Source: Eubacterium sp. AF22-8LB
GTDB lineage: Bacteria; Bacillota_I; Bacilli_A; Erysipelotrichales; Erysipelotrichaceae
Reading direction: 5' to 3'
Length of the DNA stretch: 64,000 nt
NCBI RefSeq assembly: GCF_003458715.1
Contig: NZ_QRVI01000002.1
Span: forward strand, 65,049-129,048
Positions 52,310-60,632 of this stretch are shown piece after piece. Positions within the stretch are counted from its first letter, which is position 1. Each line of letters opens with the position of its first letter. Below the pieces are notes generated by a model. That model was given only the letters and a program-made list of their open reading frames with translations, was not told the origin of the DNA and searched no databases. A program made the translations under genes and the position numbers.

Positions 52310-53407
52310 ATGAATAAAAAATATATTTTTACAAGTGAAAGTGTTACTGAAGGTCATCCAGATAAAATCTGTGACCAAATTGCCGATGCAATCGTAGATG
52401 CTGCATTAGCACAAGATCCATATTCAAATATGGCTGTTGAATGTACTATTAAAGATGATTTTGTATTAATTTACGGTGAATGTAATACAAAGGCTGAATT
52501 GGACTATGAAACAATCGCATTGAATGAAATCAAACGTATTGGATATACAGAAGAATATCATGTACATACTGTTGTTAACCAACAAAGCACTGAAATCCAC
52601 AATGCGGTAAACCGTGACGAAGTGTGTGCAGGTGACCAGGGTATTATGTTTGGATATGCATGTGATGAAAATGATGAGTATATGCCACTAACAATCTATT
52701 ATGCTCACCTTTTAGCTCGTCAATTGACAAAAGTAAGAAGACAACACCCAGATTTATTAAAACCAGATGGAAAAACGCAGGTGTCAGTAGAATATGAAAA
52801 TGATGAAATCAAACGTATTGATACAATCGTAGTTTCTACTCAACACTCAAAAGATATTACACAAGAAGAAATCAAAAAGTTGATCATGGATGAAGTTATC
52901 AAACCTTGTATTGATGAAAAGTATTTAGATGAAAACACAAAATATTTCATCAACCCATCTGGAAGCTTCGTTGTAGGTGGATCATGGGGAGATTCAGGAA
53001 CTACAGGACGTAAAATCGTATGTGATACATATGGTGGACGTGGACGTATTGGAGGAGGATGCTTCTCTAGTAAAGATCCAACTAAGGTAGACCGTAGTGC
53101 TGCTTACTATTCTCGTTATGTAGCTAAAAACATTGTTGCCAATGGTTTAGCTCGTCGTTGTGAAGTTGAAGTTGCGTATGCAATTGGTAAAGCACAACCT
53201 GTATCTTTATGTGTAGATACTTTTGGAACAGGTAAATTTGATGATGAATAATTATTAGAAATCGTTAAGAAAAACTTCAATTTCGAAGTTGGAAATATCA
53301 TTTCTGAGTTGGATCTAAGAAAGCCAGTTTACCACAAAACATCATGCTACGGACACTTTGGTGATCCTCAATTTACTTGGGAAAAAGCAAAAAAAATAGT
53401 ATGGTAA
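52310..53407 (+). pseudogene. SAM synthetase (MetK) paralogue with an in-frame stop codon
   Basis: MetK homologue: GHPDKICDQIADA, GDQGIMFGYA, the DPTKVDRSAAY motif and TFGTGK are present. An ochre TAA at 53249 stops translation after 313 residues, but the same frame continues for 51 more codons (ending SCYGHFGDPQFTWEK...W) to 53407, exactly matching the normal MetK end and overlapping the next gene. The family loop GGPxGDxGLTGRK is here GGSWGDSGTTGRK, so it is a divergent paralogue. It would supply SAM to the radical SAM and QueA-like enzymes. AGGAGGTG precedes the ATG. Confidence 0.8.
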
Positions 53408-54609
53408 TTTCTAAAAATAGATATGAAACCATTTCAAAACTTCAATTAATAAATGGAGAATATTCAATTTCACATACATCATGTGGGGAATATTTAAATG
53501 GGCTATATAAGATTAGATACCATGATTTGGAAGAAATTGAAAATCGATGTGTTTATGATATTAGTGTTTTAAAAAAAGTGAAACATGAAAATATAGAAAT
53601 TGGACTAATTAAAAAGATATATGAACACTATAAAAAAATCTTTTTAAAATATAACATCAGCAACTATGAGATTGAAATTGTTGAGGAAGAAGGGTTTAAA
53701 GCTTTTCAAAATGAAAGAGAAACCTTGATAGAACCTATAAAAAGGTATTCGATTAATTTTTCAGTATATTCTTTAGTTAATACGTTAAACTATGAACGTG
53801 GTTTTGGTGGGACAATTATAGATAAAATTTTAGATTTGGATAATCAAGTTGAAGAGTTAATCAAAGTTTCATTGACAAAAAGTTCGTACGTAAAAATAGA
53901 TGGTTATTTTCCTGTGATTTTTGACAATGAAATGACGGGTTTGTTTGCACACGAAATAGTTGGTCATAATTTAGAAGCAGATATTTGGTATATGAATAAA
54001 AAATTGGATGAAAGATTTAATCTCGGTGAAAAAGTATCTACATCAGCATTAAATATAGTTGATAATCCTTTGTTAAATACTGAATCTGGAACATATTTAT
54101 TTGATGACGAAGGGAATGCGCCACAATTAACGTACTTAATTAAAAATGGTGTAATAAATCATTTATTAACAAACGAAAAATATTCTAAATTATTTAATAT
54201 TACAAACACAGGGAATGCTAGATCGATATCTACATTTTATAAGCCTATTATTCGAATGAGTAATACATATGTAATGCAAGGGCAATCCGATGTAAAATTG
54301 TTATTTTCTTCAATACCATATGGATTATATTTTAAAGGTACAAGAAATAGCAAAGGTGGAATACATCCTTTTATTGAATCCAGAGAAGTATATTTAATAA
54401 AAGATGGTAAAATTGATTGCTTATTAAATCCTATGAGCATAAGTGAAAATGCTCTATCTCTTTTAAAAAAAGTAAAAATGGTTGGTAATGATTTTGAAAT
54501 ATATGGTGGTGGTAAAGGAGGATGTGGAAAGTATAACCAGTTCCCTTTACCAGTTAGTTCAGGTGGACCGCATATATTATTAGAAGATGTTTTAATATAT
54601 AACATATAA
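53401..54609 (+). CDS. TldD/PmbA-family zinc protease
   Basis: A 402-residue TldD-like protein with the metal-binding HEIVGH (His184, Glu185, His189) followed by NLEAD, and the C-terminal FEIYGGGKGGCGKYNQFP region. TldD/TldE trim leader peptides in microcin B17 maturation and related pathways. Only one subunit is encoded here, not the usual pair, and sequence is far from housekeeping TldD. The ATG at 53401 overlaps the full-length metK stop (ATGGTAA); a TTG at 53377 is possible. No good ribosome binding site, so translation may depend on readthrough coupling. Confidence 0.82.
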   Translation: MVISKNRYETISKLQLINGEYSISHTSCGEYLNGLYKIRYHDLEEIENRCVYDISVLKKVKHENIEIGLIKKIYEHYKKIFLKYNISNYEIEIVEEEGFKAFQNERETLIEPIKRYSINFSVYSLVNTLNYERGFGGTIIDKILDLDNQVEELIKVSLTKSSYVKIDGYFPVIFDNEMTGLFAHEIVGHNLEADIWYMNKKLDERFNLGEKVSTSALNIVDNPLLNTESGTYLFDDEGNAPQLTYLIKNGVINHLLTNEKYSKLFNITNTGNARSISTFYKPIIRMSNTYVMQGQSDVKLLFSSIPYGLYFKGTRNSKGGIHPFIESREVYLIKDGKIDCLLNPMSISENALSLLKKVKMVGNDFEIYGGGKGGCGKYNQFPLPVSSGGPHILLEDVLIYNI

Positions 54610-54626
54610 AGAAAGCAAGGTATAGT

Positions 54627-55652
54627 ATGAAAGTATCAGAATTAGATTTTTTCTTGCCTAGTGAGTTATTGGCTAGAGAACCAAGAGAAACTAGAGGGGA
54701 AAGCAGAAGCGATTCAAAATTAATGGTTATGAACCGAAAAACACAAACTATTGAACATAAAAAGTTTAATGATGTAATTGATTATCTAGAAAAAGGAGAT
54801 GTTCTTGTTTTAAATAATAGCAAAGTTATTAACGCCAATCTAATAGGGTGGTTAGGATATAAAGAAAGAAAAATAAAAATTGATTTAGCTGGAATATTGG
54901 ATAATGGAAATTGGCAAATATATATTGATGATAATGAAATAAATCCTGGAGATACATGTGAATTTGGTGATGGAATGTTAACGGGAACTTTTGAAAAGAT
55001 GGAAGAAAATCATGTATGGCAAATTAAATTTGATCAAGATAATGTCATTGAATTAGCCAATAAAATTGGGCGCCCAATTATGTCTCCATATGTAAAAAAG
55101 CAATATGATTTATCTTATTATCAGAATGTATATGCTTCAAAAGAAGGATCAGCAGAATTACCATCTGCGGGGCGTCATTTTACGAAAGAATTATTAGAAA
55201 AAATTAAGCAAAAAGGTGTAAGAGTAGTTTATGTTACTTTACATACAGGATTAAGCTCAATGATGGTAACAGAAGATACATTTGAAGAGCATCATATGCA
55301 TAAAGAATATATTGAAATAACGAGCGCTGTTGCAAACACAATTAATGAAGCAAAAAAGAATGGTCATAGTGTAGTTTGTGTTGGTACAACTGTAGTAAGG
55401 ACTTTGGAAACTGTTGCTGATGAACAAGGAAATTTAAAACCGTTCACAGGCTATAGTACATTATATATTTATCCGGGATATTGTTTTAAGATAGTTGATA
55501 AATTTATAACAAATTTTCATGGCCCTAATACATCTAGAATTGCTATGGCAGCAGCATTTACAGGAAAAGATTTGCTTTTAAAGGGGTATGCAGAGGCTAT
55601 TCAAAGAAAATATTTATTTTATGAATTTGGTGACACTACATTAACGATTTAG
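54627..55652 (+). CDS. QueA-like SAM-dependent ribosyltransferase-isomerase homologue
   Basis: A 341-residue homologue of QueA, which moves the ribosyl part of SAM onto preQ1 in tRNA. It keeps the start ELDFFLPSELLAREP, LVLNNSKV, EEHHMHKEYIEI and GTTVVRTLE, but active-region words differ from QueA: AELPSAGRHFT instead of AAPTAGLHFT, and NFHGPNTSRIAM instead of NFHLPKSTLLM. No other queuosine gene is near. I infer it uses SAM to modify the peptide or a small precursor, not tRNA. Confidence 0.78.
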   Translation: MKVSELDFFLPSELLAREPRETRGESRSDSKLMVMNRKTQTIEHKKFNDVIDYLEKGDVLVLNNSKVINANLIGWLGYKERKIKIDLAGILDNGNWQIYIDDNEINPGDTCEFGDGMLTGTFEKMEENHVWQIKFDQDNVIELANKIGRPIMSPYVKKQYDLSYYQNVYASKEGSAELPSAGRHFTKELLEKIKQKGVRVVYVTLHTGLSSMMVTEDTFEEHHMHKEYIEITSAVANTINEAKKNGHSVVCVGTTVVRTLETVADEQGNLKPFTGYSTLYIYPGYCFKIVDKFITNFHGPNTSRIAMAAAFTGKDLLLKGYAEAIQRKYLFYEFGDTTLTI

Positions 55653-55670
55653 TAGAAAGAGAGTTTTATA

Positions 55671-55946
55671 ATGGAACGATTTTTTGTGCAAAAAGATGAT
55701 GTTATGACTTTTCCAATTGAAAATGGAGAAGCATTACATAATTTAATAAATGATGAGTATTTTAGTTTAGAGGAAGGATTATCCACGATGATTTGGGATT
55801 CTTTGGATGGGAGTATTAGTGTTGAAGGTATTATTGATATGATTTCTGATCAATATCAAATGGATAAATCGATTGTTGAAAAGGATACAAAAGATTTTAT
55901 TAATAATTTATTTGAAAACGGATTGATAGAACAAATAGATAAATGA
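55671..55946 (+). CDS. PqqD-like RiPP recognition protein
   Basis: A 91-residue protein with the PqqD fold pattern: LINDEYFSLEEGLSTMIWDSLDG (the Leu-Asn-x4-x-Ile-W segment) then ISVEGIIDMISDQYQMD and VEKDTKDFINNLFENGLI. PqqD domains bind leader peptides and hand them to radical SAM enzymes. It lies 73 bases before the candidate precursor gene. AAAGAGAG precedes the ATG. Confidence 0.83.
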   Translation: MERFFVQKDDVMTFPIENGEALHNLINDEYFSLEEGLSTMIWDSLDGSISVEGIIDMISDQYQMDKSIVEKDTKDFINNLFENGLIEQIDK

Positions 55947-56019
55947 TGGTAATTACTGTGTACAGTGATTATAGATGATGTTAACAGTACTGTAATAACA
56001 AATGAAAGGCGGTGAAATC

Positions 56020-56112
56020 ATGAAACAGGAATATAAAAAACCTGAAGTCAAAAAAATCGACTTAGTAGCTGATTTAAACGGCTTGGCTTTATCTTGTGGA
56101 TCAAAGATTTAA
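56020..56112 (+). CDS. 30-residue RiPP precursor peptide
   Basis: ATG at 56020, 5-6 bases after AAAGGCGGTG, encodes 30 residues: a charged leader MKQEYKKPEVKKIDLVADL and a small C-terminal core NGLALSCGSKI with Ser25, Cys26, Gly27, Ser28. KKPEVKK-type leaders are frequent in precursors of radical SAM-modified peptides of gut Firmicutes. An in-frame ATG at 56002 would add six residues but lies ahead of the ribosome binding site. The gene sits between pqqD-like and glycosyltransferase genes and is followed by a stem-loop. Confidence 0.78.
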   Translation: MKQEYKKPEVKKIDLVADLNGLALSCGSKI

Positions 56113-56128
56113 TAAAACTATTTATTGT

Positions 56129-56160
56129 AAATGGGTCTTATTAGTCAATAAGGCTCATTT
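56129..56160 (+). terminator. leaky terminator or processing hairpin after the precursor gene
   Basis: AAATGGGTCTTATT and AATAAGGCTCATTT form a 14-bp stem with two G-U pairs, then TTTATTATATA. The imperfect T tract suggests partial termination, giving more precursor message than downstream enzyme message. Confidence 0.65.
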
Positions 56161-56192
56161 ATTATATATGTAATATATTGGAGGTTGATTCA

Positions 56193-57353
56193 ATGAATAT
56201 ATTAGTGATTTCTGCAGAGTACCCACCATTTTCAGTAGGTGGGATAGCGTTGCATACACATGAAGTGAACAAATCGCTCGCAAAAGAAGGTAATGTTATT
56301 TGGACATTAACGTTTCATGGAGATAGAAATGTAGATAGTATTAATACAACAGTAGAAGATGGTATTAATGTGATAAGAATTCCAAGACCGTCGTCTACAA
56401 TAACCGAGTCATATGAAGATAAATTTTTAAATCAAAATGAGCAAATGAAAATTGGAATACATTATTTGATGGATCATATATTTTGTAATTTTAATATGGT
56501 TGTTTTACATGGATATTTTTTGGGAATATGTGGAATGTATGCATGTGAAAAAATGTCAATTCCATTTGTATATCATGCACATACGCTTTTATCAGACGCT
56601 CAACTACATGACAATGTTAAAATCTTAGAGACTGAAAGGGAATTATATAGCAAAGCTACGTACGTAATCGCAGTAAGTGAATTTTTAAAAACTGAAATAT
56701 TAAAAAGATATTCAATTGACACTCGAAGAATAAAAGTAATTACAAAAGGTGTTGAACTAAAAAAATATGATAAATATGTAAATAAAACTAATGATACGTA
56801 TTTTAAAATATTATATACAGGGCGAATATCTAGAGAAAAAGGATTTGAAACATTATTAAATGCAATTAGTTTGTCGATAAAAAAACATAAAAATATTTTG
56901 GTTTTCGCTGTAGGGTTATTTTCCGATGAAGTTTATAGAAAAGAAATTATTGTAATGATAAGAGATAAAGGGTTGCAAAAAAATATAGTATTTTTGGGCT
57001 TTAAAGAAGATGACAAAGTCATACGAGAATATAAAAGTTCAAATATATCCGTCGTTCCAAGCTTTGCTGAAACATTTGGCAAGGTTGCCATTGAATCTAT
57101 GGCCGCGAGAGTTCCTGTTATTGTGTCAAATGTTGGGGGACTGGGACCAATAGTAAAAGATGGTGCAACTGGATTGAAATTTAAGTGTGGAGATGAAGAA
57201 GATTTATCAAATAAAATTAATCTATTGTATGAATATCCATGTTTATGTAAAAAACTAGCTGATAATGCATATATGGAAGTTGTTAAAAAGTATCAATGGA
57301 AAGATATATTTAAACTAACATTAGATATTTATCAAAAAGTTTGTGAGGTGTAA
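56193..57353 (+). CDS. GT4-family glycosyltransferase
   Basis: A 386-residue retaining GT-B glycosyltransferase: N-terminal EYPPFSVGGIALHTHEVNKS, then donor-binding GRISREKGFETLLNA (about 213-227) and the E-x7-E-like PSFAETFGKVAIESMAARVPVI-type motif (FAETFGKVAIESMA). Pairing with a PIG-L deacetylase recalls MshA/MshB and BshA/BshB, which add GlcNAc and then deacetylate it. The acceptor here is probably the modified peptide. The ATG at 56193 follows GGAGGT. Confidence 0.88.
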   Translation: MNILVISAEYPPFSVGGIALHTHEVNKSLAKEGNVIWTLTFHGDRNVDSINTTVEDGINVIRIPRPSSTITESYEDKFLNQNEQMKIGIHYLMDHIFCNFNMVVLHGYFLGICGMYACEKMSIPFVYHAHTLLSDAQLHDNVKILETERELYSKATYVIAVSEFLKTEILKRYSIDTRRIKVITKGVELKKYDKYVNKTNDTYFKILYTGRISREKGFETLLNAISLSIKKHKNILVFAVGLFSDEVYRKEIIVMIRDKGLQKNIVFLGFKEDDKVIREYKSSNISVVPSFAETFGKVAIESMAARVPVIVSNVGGLGPIVKDGATGLKFKCGDEEDLSNKINLLYEYPCLCKKLADNAYMEVVKKYQWKDIFKLTLDIYQKVCEV

Positions 57354-57357
57354 TAAA

Positions 57358-58038
57358 ATGATAGAAGTAATGGCGGTTGCACCACACCCAGATGATGTAG
57401 AATTTGGGTGTGGAGGAATATTGTTTAAACTGAATAAAGAACAGTACCATATCACTGTGTTATGTAATACTTGTTTTGATATAGTAGATTGTACAGATCA
57501 ATCTCAAAAAAGGATTAGATTGGAAGAACAAAGGGAAGCCTGTGAAGTGTTTAATGCAGATTGTATTTTTTTTGATGCATATAAAAATTTAGATAATATA
57601 TCAGATATTTTGAGAAAACTAAAACCAAATTTCATTTTTCTTCCATGGGAGAACGATTTTAATCCTACACATATGCATGTAACTAGTATAATAAAAAAAT
57701 CAATATTTGAAGCACAAAACAATTCAAAATATTACTCGGGATGGATGGTTAATCAATTGGCATATTATGAAACGTTTTCTTCTATTAATTTTAAACCAGA
57801 ATTTAATGTTGACGTATCCGATGTTTTCTCACAAGCATTAATGATATTAAAAAAGCACAAGTACGGATTAAAAAAATTACCTTCGTTATTATATAAATAC
57901 AAAATAAATCATCAAAAAAGAGGCATAGAATGTTCAACATTTTATGCAGAAGGTATTATATTTGATAAAACATTTTGGATGGGATGGAAACAAAATTCCT
58001 TATTGGGAATTAACCTTTTATATAGTATGTATAGGTGA
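57358..58038 (+). CDS. PIG-L/LmbE-family N-acetylglucosamine deacetylase-like protein
   Basis: A 226-residue zinc deacetylase with the metal and catalytic motif APHPDDVEFGCGG (about residues 7-19) and a later NPTHMHVTS carrying the third His ligand. Family members remove acetyl from GlcNAc conjugates. Coming 4 bases after the glycosyltransferase stop, it likely deacetylates the sugar that enzyme adds. A GlcN-like final group is inferred. Confidence 0.87.
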   Translation: MIEVMAVAPHPDDVEFGCGGILFKLNKEQYHITVLCNTCFDIVDCTDQSQKRIRLEEQREACEVFNADCIFFDAYKNLDNISDILRKLKPNFIFLPWENDFNPTHMHVTSIIKKSIFEAQNNSKYYSGWMVNQLAYYETFSSINFKPEFNVDVSDVFSQALMILKKHKYGLKKLPSLLYKYKINHQKRGIECSTFYAEGIIFDKTFWMGWKQNSLLGINLLYSMYR

Positions 58039-58044
58039 CAATTG

Positions 58045-59034
58045 ATGGAAAACATTATAGAAATTACGAATGTACGGAAAATATACCGCACATATCAGAA
58101 AAAGAGTGGGTTAAAAAATATGATTAAAAATATTATTTATCCTGACTTTAAAGATTTTATAGCTGTGGATGATATGAGTTTTTGTATACGTAAAGGGGAT
58201 ATTGTTGGCTATATTGGACCAAATGGTGCTGGAAAAAGTACCACAATAAAAATGTTAACAGGAATCTTGATGCCAAATAGTGGAATGATTAAAGTATTTG
58301 GAAAAGATCCTTTAAAGTATAGAAAAGAAAACTCTAAACATATTGGGGTTGTTTTTGGCCAGAAGAGTCAGCTTTGGTGGGATATTCCAGCTATAGAAAG
58401 TTTAAAACTGTTAAAAGAGATTTATAAAGTTTCAGATTGTGATTTTAAAGATAGAGTAGAAGAATATGCAGATATGCTGCAGGTAAAAGAATTTTTGAAT
58501 TTGCCAGTAAGACAGATGAGTTTGGGCCAAAGAATGAAGTGTGATTTAATTGCAGCATTGATACATGATCCATCCATATTGTTTTTAGATGAACCAACTA
58601 TTGGTTTGGATGTGGCAACAAAGGATAGGTTAAGAGAATTTATTTTGGAGTTAAATAGAACAAAGAAGGTAACTGTATTTTTGACAACACATGATATGCA
58701 GGATGTGGAAAAATTATGTAATCGAGTAATTTTAATCAATCATGGGCGAATGTTATATGATGGAGATTTAGAGAGTGTAAAGGAAAAATATATACGGTAT
58801 CGAAATTTAAAAGTTGTATTTAATAAGACGTATTCTATTGATGAATTAAAGTTTTTAAAAGACTTTCAAGATCTTCGTATACAAAATTTAGATGATAAAA
58901 CTATGCTGATTCAATACAATTACAAACTTTATTCGGTTACAGATATTGTGAGCTGTTTATTAAAAAATACAGAGGTTGCAGATTTTTCAATCAAGGATCT
59001 AGAAATAGAAGATGTAATCAAAGAGGTATGTTAA
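58045..59034 (+). CDS. ABC exporter ATP-binding protein
   Basis: A 329-residue ABC ATPase: Walker A GPNGAGKSTTIK (about 59-70), signature MSLGQRMKCDL (about 151-161), Walker B ILFLDEPTIGLD and the TTHDMQD switch. The C-terminal extension (about 245-329) is typical for the subfamily paired with DUF990-type permeases. It powers export through the two membrane proteins that follow; the product is presumably the mature peptide. AGGTGA precedes the ATG at 58045. Confidence 0.92.
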   Translation: MENIIEITNVRKIYRTYQKKSGLKNMIKNIIYPDFKDFIAVDDMSFCIRKGDIVGYIGPNGAGKSTTIKMLTGILMPNSGMIKVFGKDPLKYRKENSKHIGVVFGQKSQLWWDIPAIESLKLLKEIYKVSDCDFKDRVEEYADMLQVKEFLNLPVRQMSLGQRMKCDLIAALIHDPSILFLDEPTIGLDVATKDRLREFILELNRTKKVTVFLTTHDMQDVEKLCNRVILINHGRMLYDGDLESVKEKYIRYRNLKVVFNKTYSIDELKFLKDFQDLRIQNLDDKTMLIQYNYKLYSVTDIVSCLLKNTEVADFSIKDLEIEDVIKEVC

Positions 59035-59035
59035 T

Positions 59036-59821
59036 ATGTATCGTGTTTTATGGGCTTATTTAAAACAACAATATTCATCTTTAACAGCTTATAAATCTGC
59101 TTTTTGCATGACATTAGTCAATGTGTTTATACGAATCTATGCCTATGCAATGTTATGGATGACATTATATAAGCAGAATGCTTCTTTGTTTGGAAATATT
59201 GATCTAAATCAAATGCTGCTTTATAGTATATTTTCAATTTCTTTATCACAGGCATTTACTTGGTGGGATGGTCCACATATTTATGTGGAAGAAAATATAA
59301 AAAATGGAAGAATTATATGTGATTTACTCAAGCCAATGGAATTACAAACACAATTGTTTTTGAGAACTCTTTCTTCAACGTTGGTTAATCTTTGCGTTTT
59401 CACAATTCCTTCTTTTTTAATATCAACTTGGTTTTTTAAACTAGAGCTAAATGTGAATATAATTGGAGCTTTAATTACTTTCGTACTTGGCTTTTTATTG
59501 TTGTTTTCAATGAATTATATTTTATCTTTAATTTGTTTTTTAAGTCTTGATCTAGAAGGATATCTCTATATTTTTCATGCCCTGATTGCATTTTGTTCAG
59601 GACAAGTGGTTCCTTTATGGTTTTATCCGGATTTTCTTTTAAGAATAATAAACTGGTTACCTTTTAAATATGTATTTTACGAGCCATTGCTTCTTTTTAT
59701 TCGAAATGGCAATCTCTTTCAAACCGTTTGTTTTCAAGTGATTTGGATTTTTATATTATCTTTGATTGGACGCTTTATGTGGAAATGTGTATCGAAGAAA
59801 ATCGTTGTACAAGGAGGTTAG
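59036..59821 (+). CDS. ABC-2 type exporter permease 1
   Basis: A 261-residue membrane protein with about six hydrophobic segments, of the ABC-2/DUF990 family (FTWWDGPHIYVEENIKNGRI loop, GQVVPLWFYPD motif). It starts one base after the ATPase stop region and forms the channel with the next gene product. Confidence 0.85.
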   Translation: MYRVLWAYLKQQYSSLTAYKSAFCMTLVNVFIRIYAYAMLWMTLYKQNASLFGNIDLNQMLLYSIFSISLSQAFTWWDGPHIYVEENIKNGRIICDLLKPMELQTQLFLRTLSSTLVNLCVFTIPSFLISTWFFKLELNVNIIGALITFVLGFLLLFSMNYILSLICFLSLDLEGYLYIFHALIAFCSGQVVPLWFYPDFLLRIINWLPFKYVFYEPLLLFIRNGNLFQTVCFQVIWIFILSLIGRFMWKCVSKKIVVQGG

Positions 59822-59824
59822 GGT

Positions 59825-60616
59825 ATGGAAAGTATTCAACTATATTTTGATCTAATAAAAGCAGGCTTAAAACGATTTGCTGAATATCGTTCAAGTTTTA
59901 TTGCGGGATTCTTCGGACTTATCATGATCAACGGTTCTTCTATTCTCTTGATCTGGGTCATGTTGAAAAACTTTCATACACTAAATGAATGGACTTTTTG
60001 GCAGATAGTTTTTAATTATTGTTTATTCTTATCTTGTTTAGGATTTCATAATACTTTTTTTAGACATATTAGTGATTTAGAGAATCATATTGTGAATGGA
60101 ACATTTGACCGGTTCCTATTAAGACCGGTGAGTCCTCTTTTACAATTAGCATCTGAAAAAATTAGTATTACAGATTTATGTGATTTCACAACGGGAATGA
60201 TTGGAGCTTTATTTGCGGCAAAAATGTTACATATCCAAATTACAGTTGGTTTTATGCTTGGATTTATAGTTTCAATTATAAATGGAGTGTATGTATTTAC
60301 CGCGATTCTTTTTTCAGTAAGCTGTATATCTTTTTGGACCATGAAATCAAAATCTATTTTATATAGTACAAATGAAATACAGGAAAGTGTACAACATTAT
60401 CCGATAAGTATATTTAATAAGGCATTTAAGTTTATTGTTACGGTACTATTACCGTATGGTTTGGTAAATTATTATCCATCTTTAATTCTGTTAAATAAAG
60501 TGAATGTGCATTGGGTGTATGTCATTATGATTGCTTTAGTCGACATGATTTATGGTGTGATAGGAGCCTTTTTATGGCGAAGAGGACTGAAAAGATATAA
60601 TGGTTCAGGTTCTTAG
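59825..60616 (+). CDS. ABC-2 type exporter permease 2
   Basis: A 263-residue, six-segment membrane protein of the same superfamily (ISDLENHIVNGTFDRFLLRP and the VLLPYGLVNYYPSL stretch). It is distinct from the first permease, so the exporter is a heterodimeric channel. AAGGAGG lies before the ATG, overlapping the end of permease 1. Confidence 0.85.
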   Translation: MESIQLYFDLIKAGLKRFAEYRSSFIAGFFGLIMINGSSILLIWVMLKNFHTLNEWTFWQIVFNYCLFLSCLGFHNTFFRHISDLENHIVNGTFDRFLLRPVSPLLQLASEKISITDLCDFTTGMIGALFAAKMLHIQITVGFMLGFIVSIINGVYVFTAILFSVSCISFWTMKSKSILYSTNEIQESVQHYPISIFNKAFKFIVTVLLPYGLVNYYPSLILLNKVNVHWVYVIMIALVDMIYGVIGAFLWRRGLKRYNGSGS

Positions 60617-60632
60617 AAAGTAGGTGATGAAT

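Noticed and set aside
54627..55652. Ordinary queA for queuosine in tRNA
   Set aside because: No other queuosine gene nearby, conserved active-region words are changed, and it lies between protease and PqqD-like genes.
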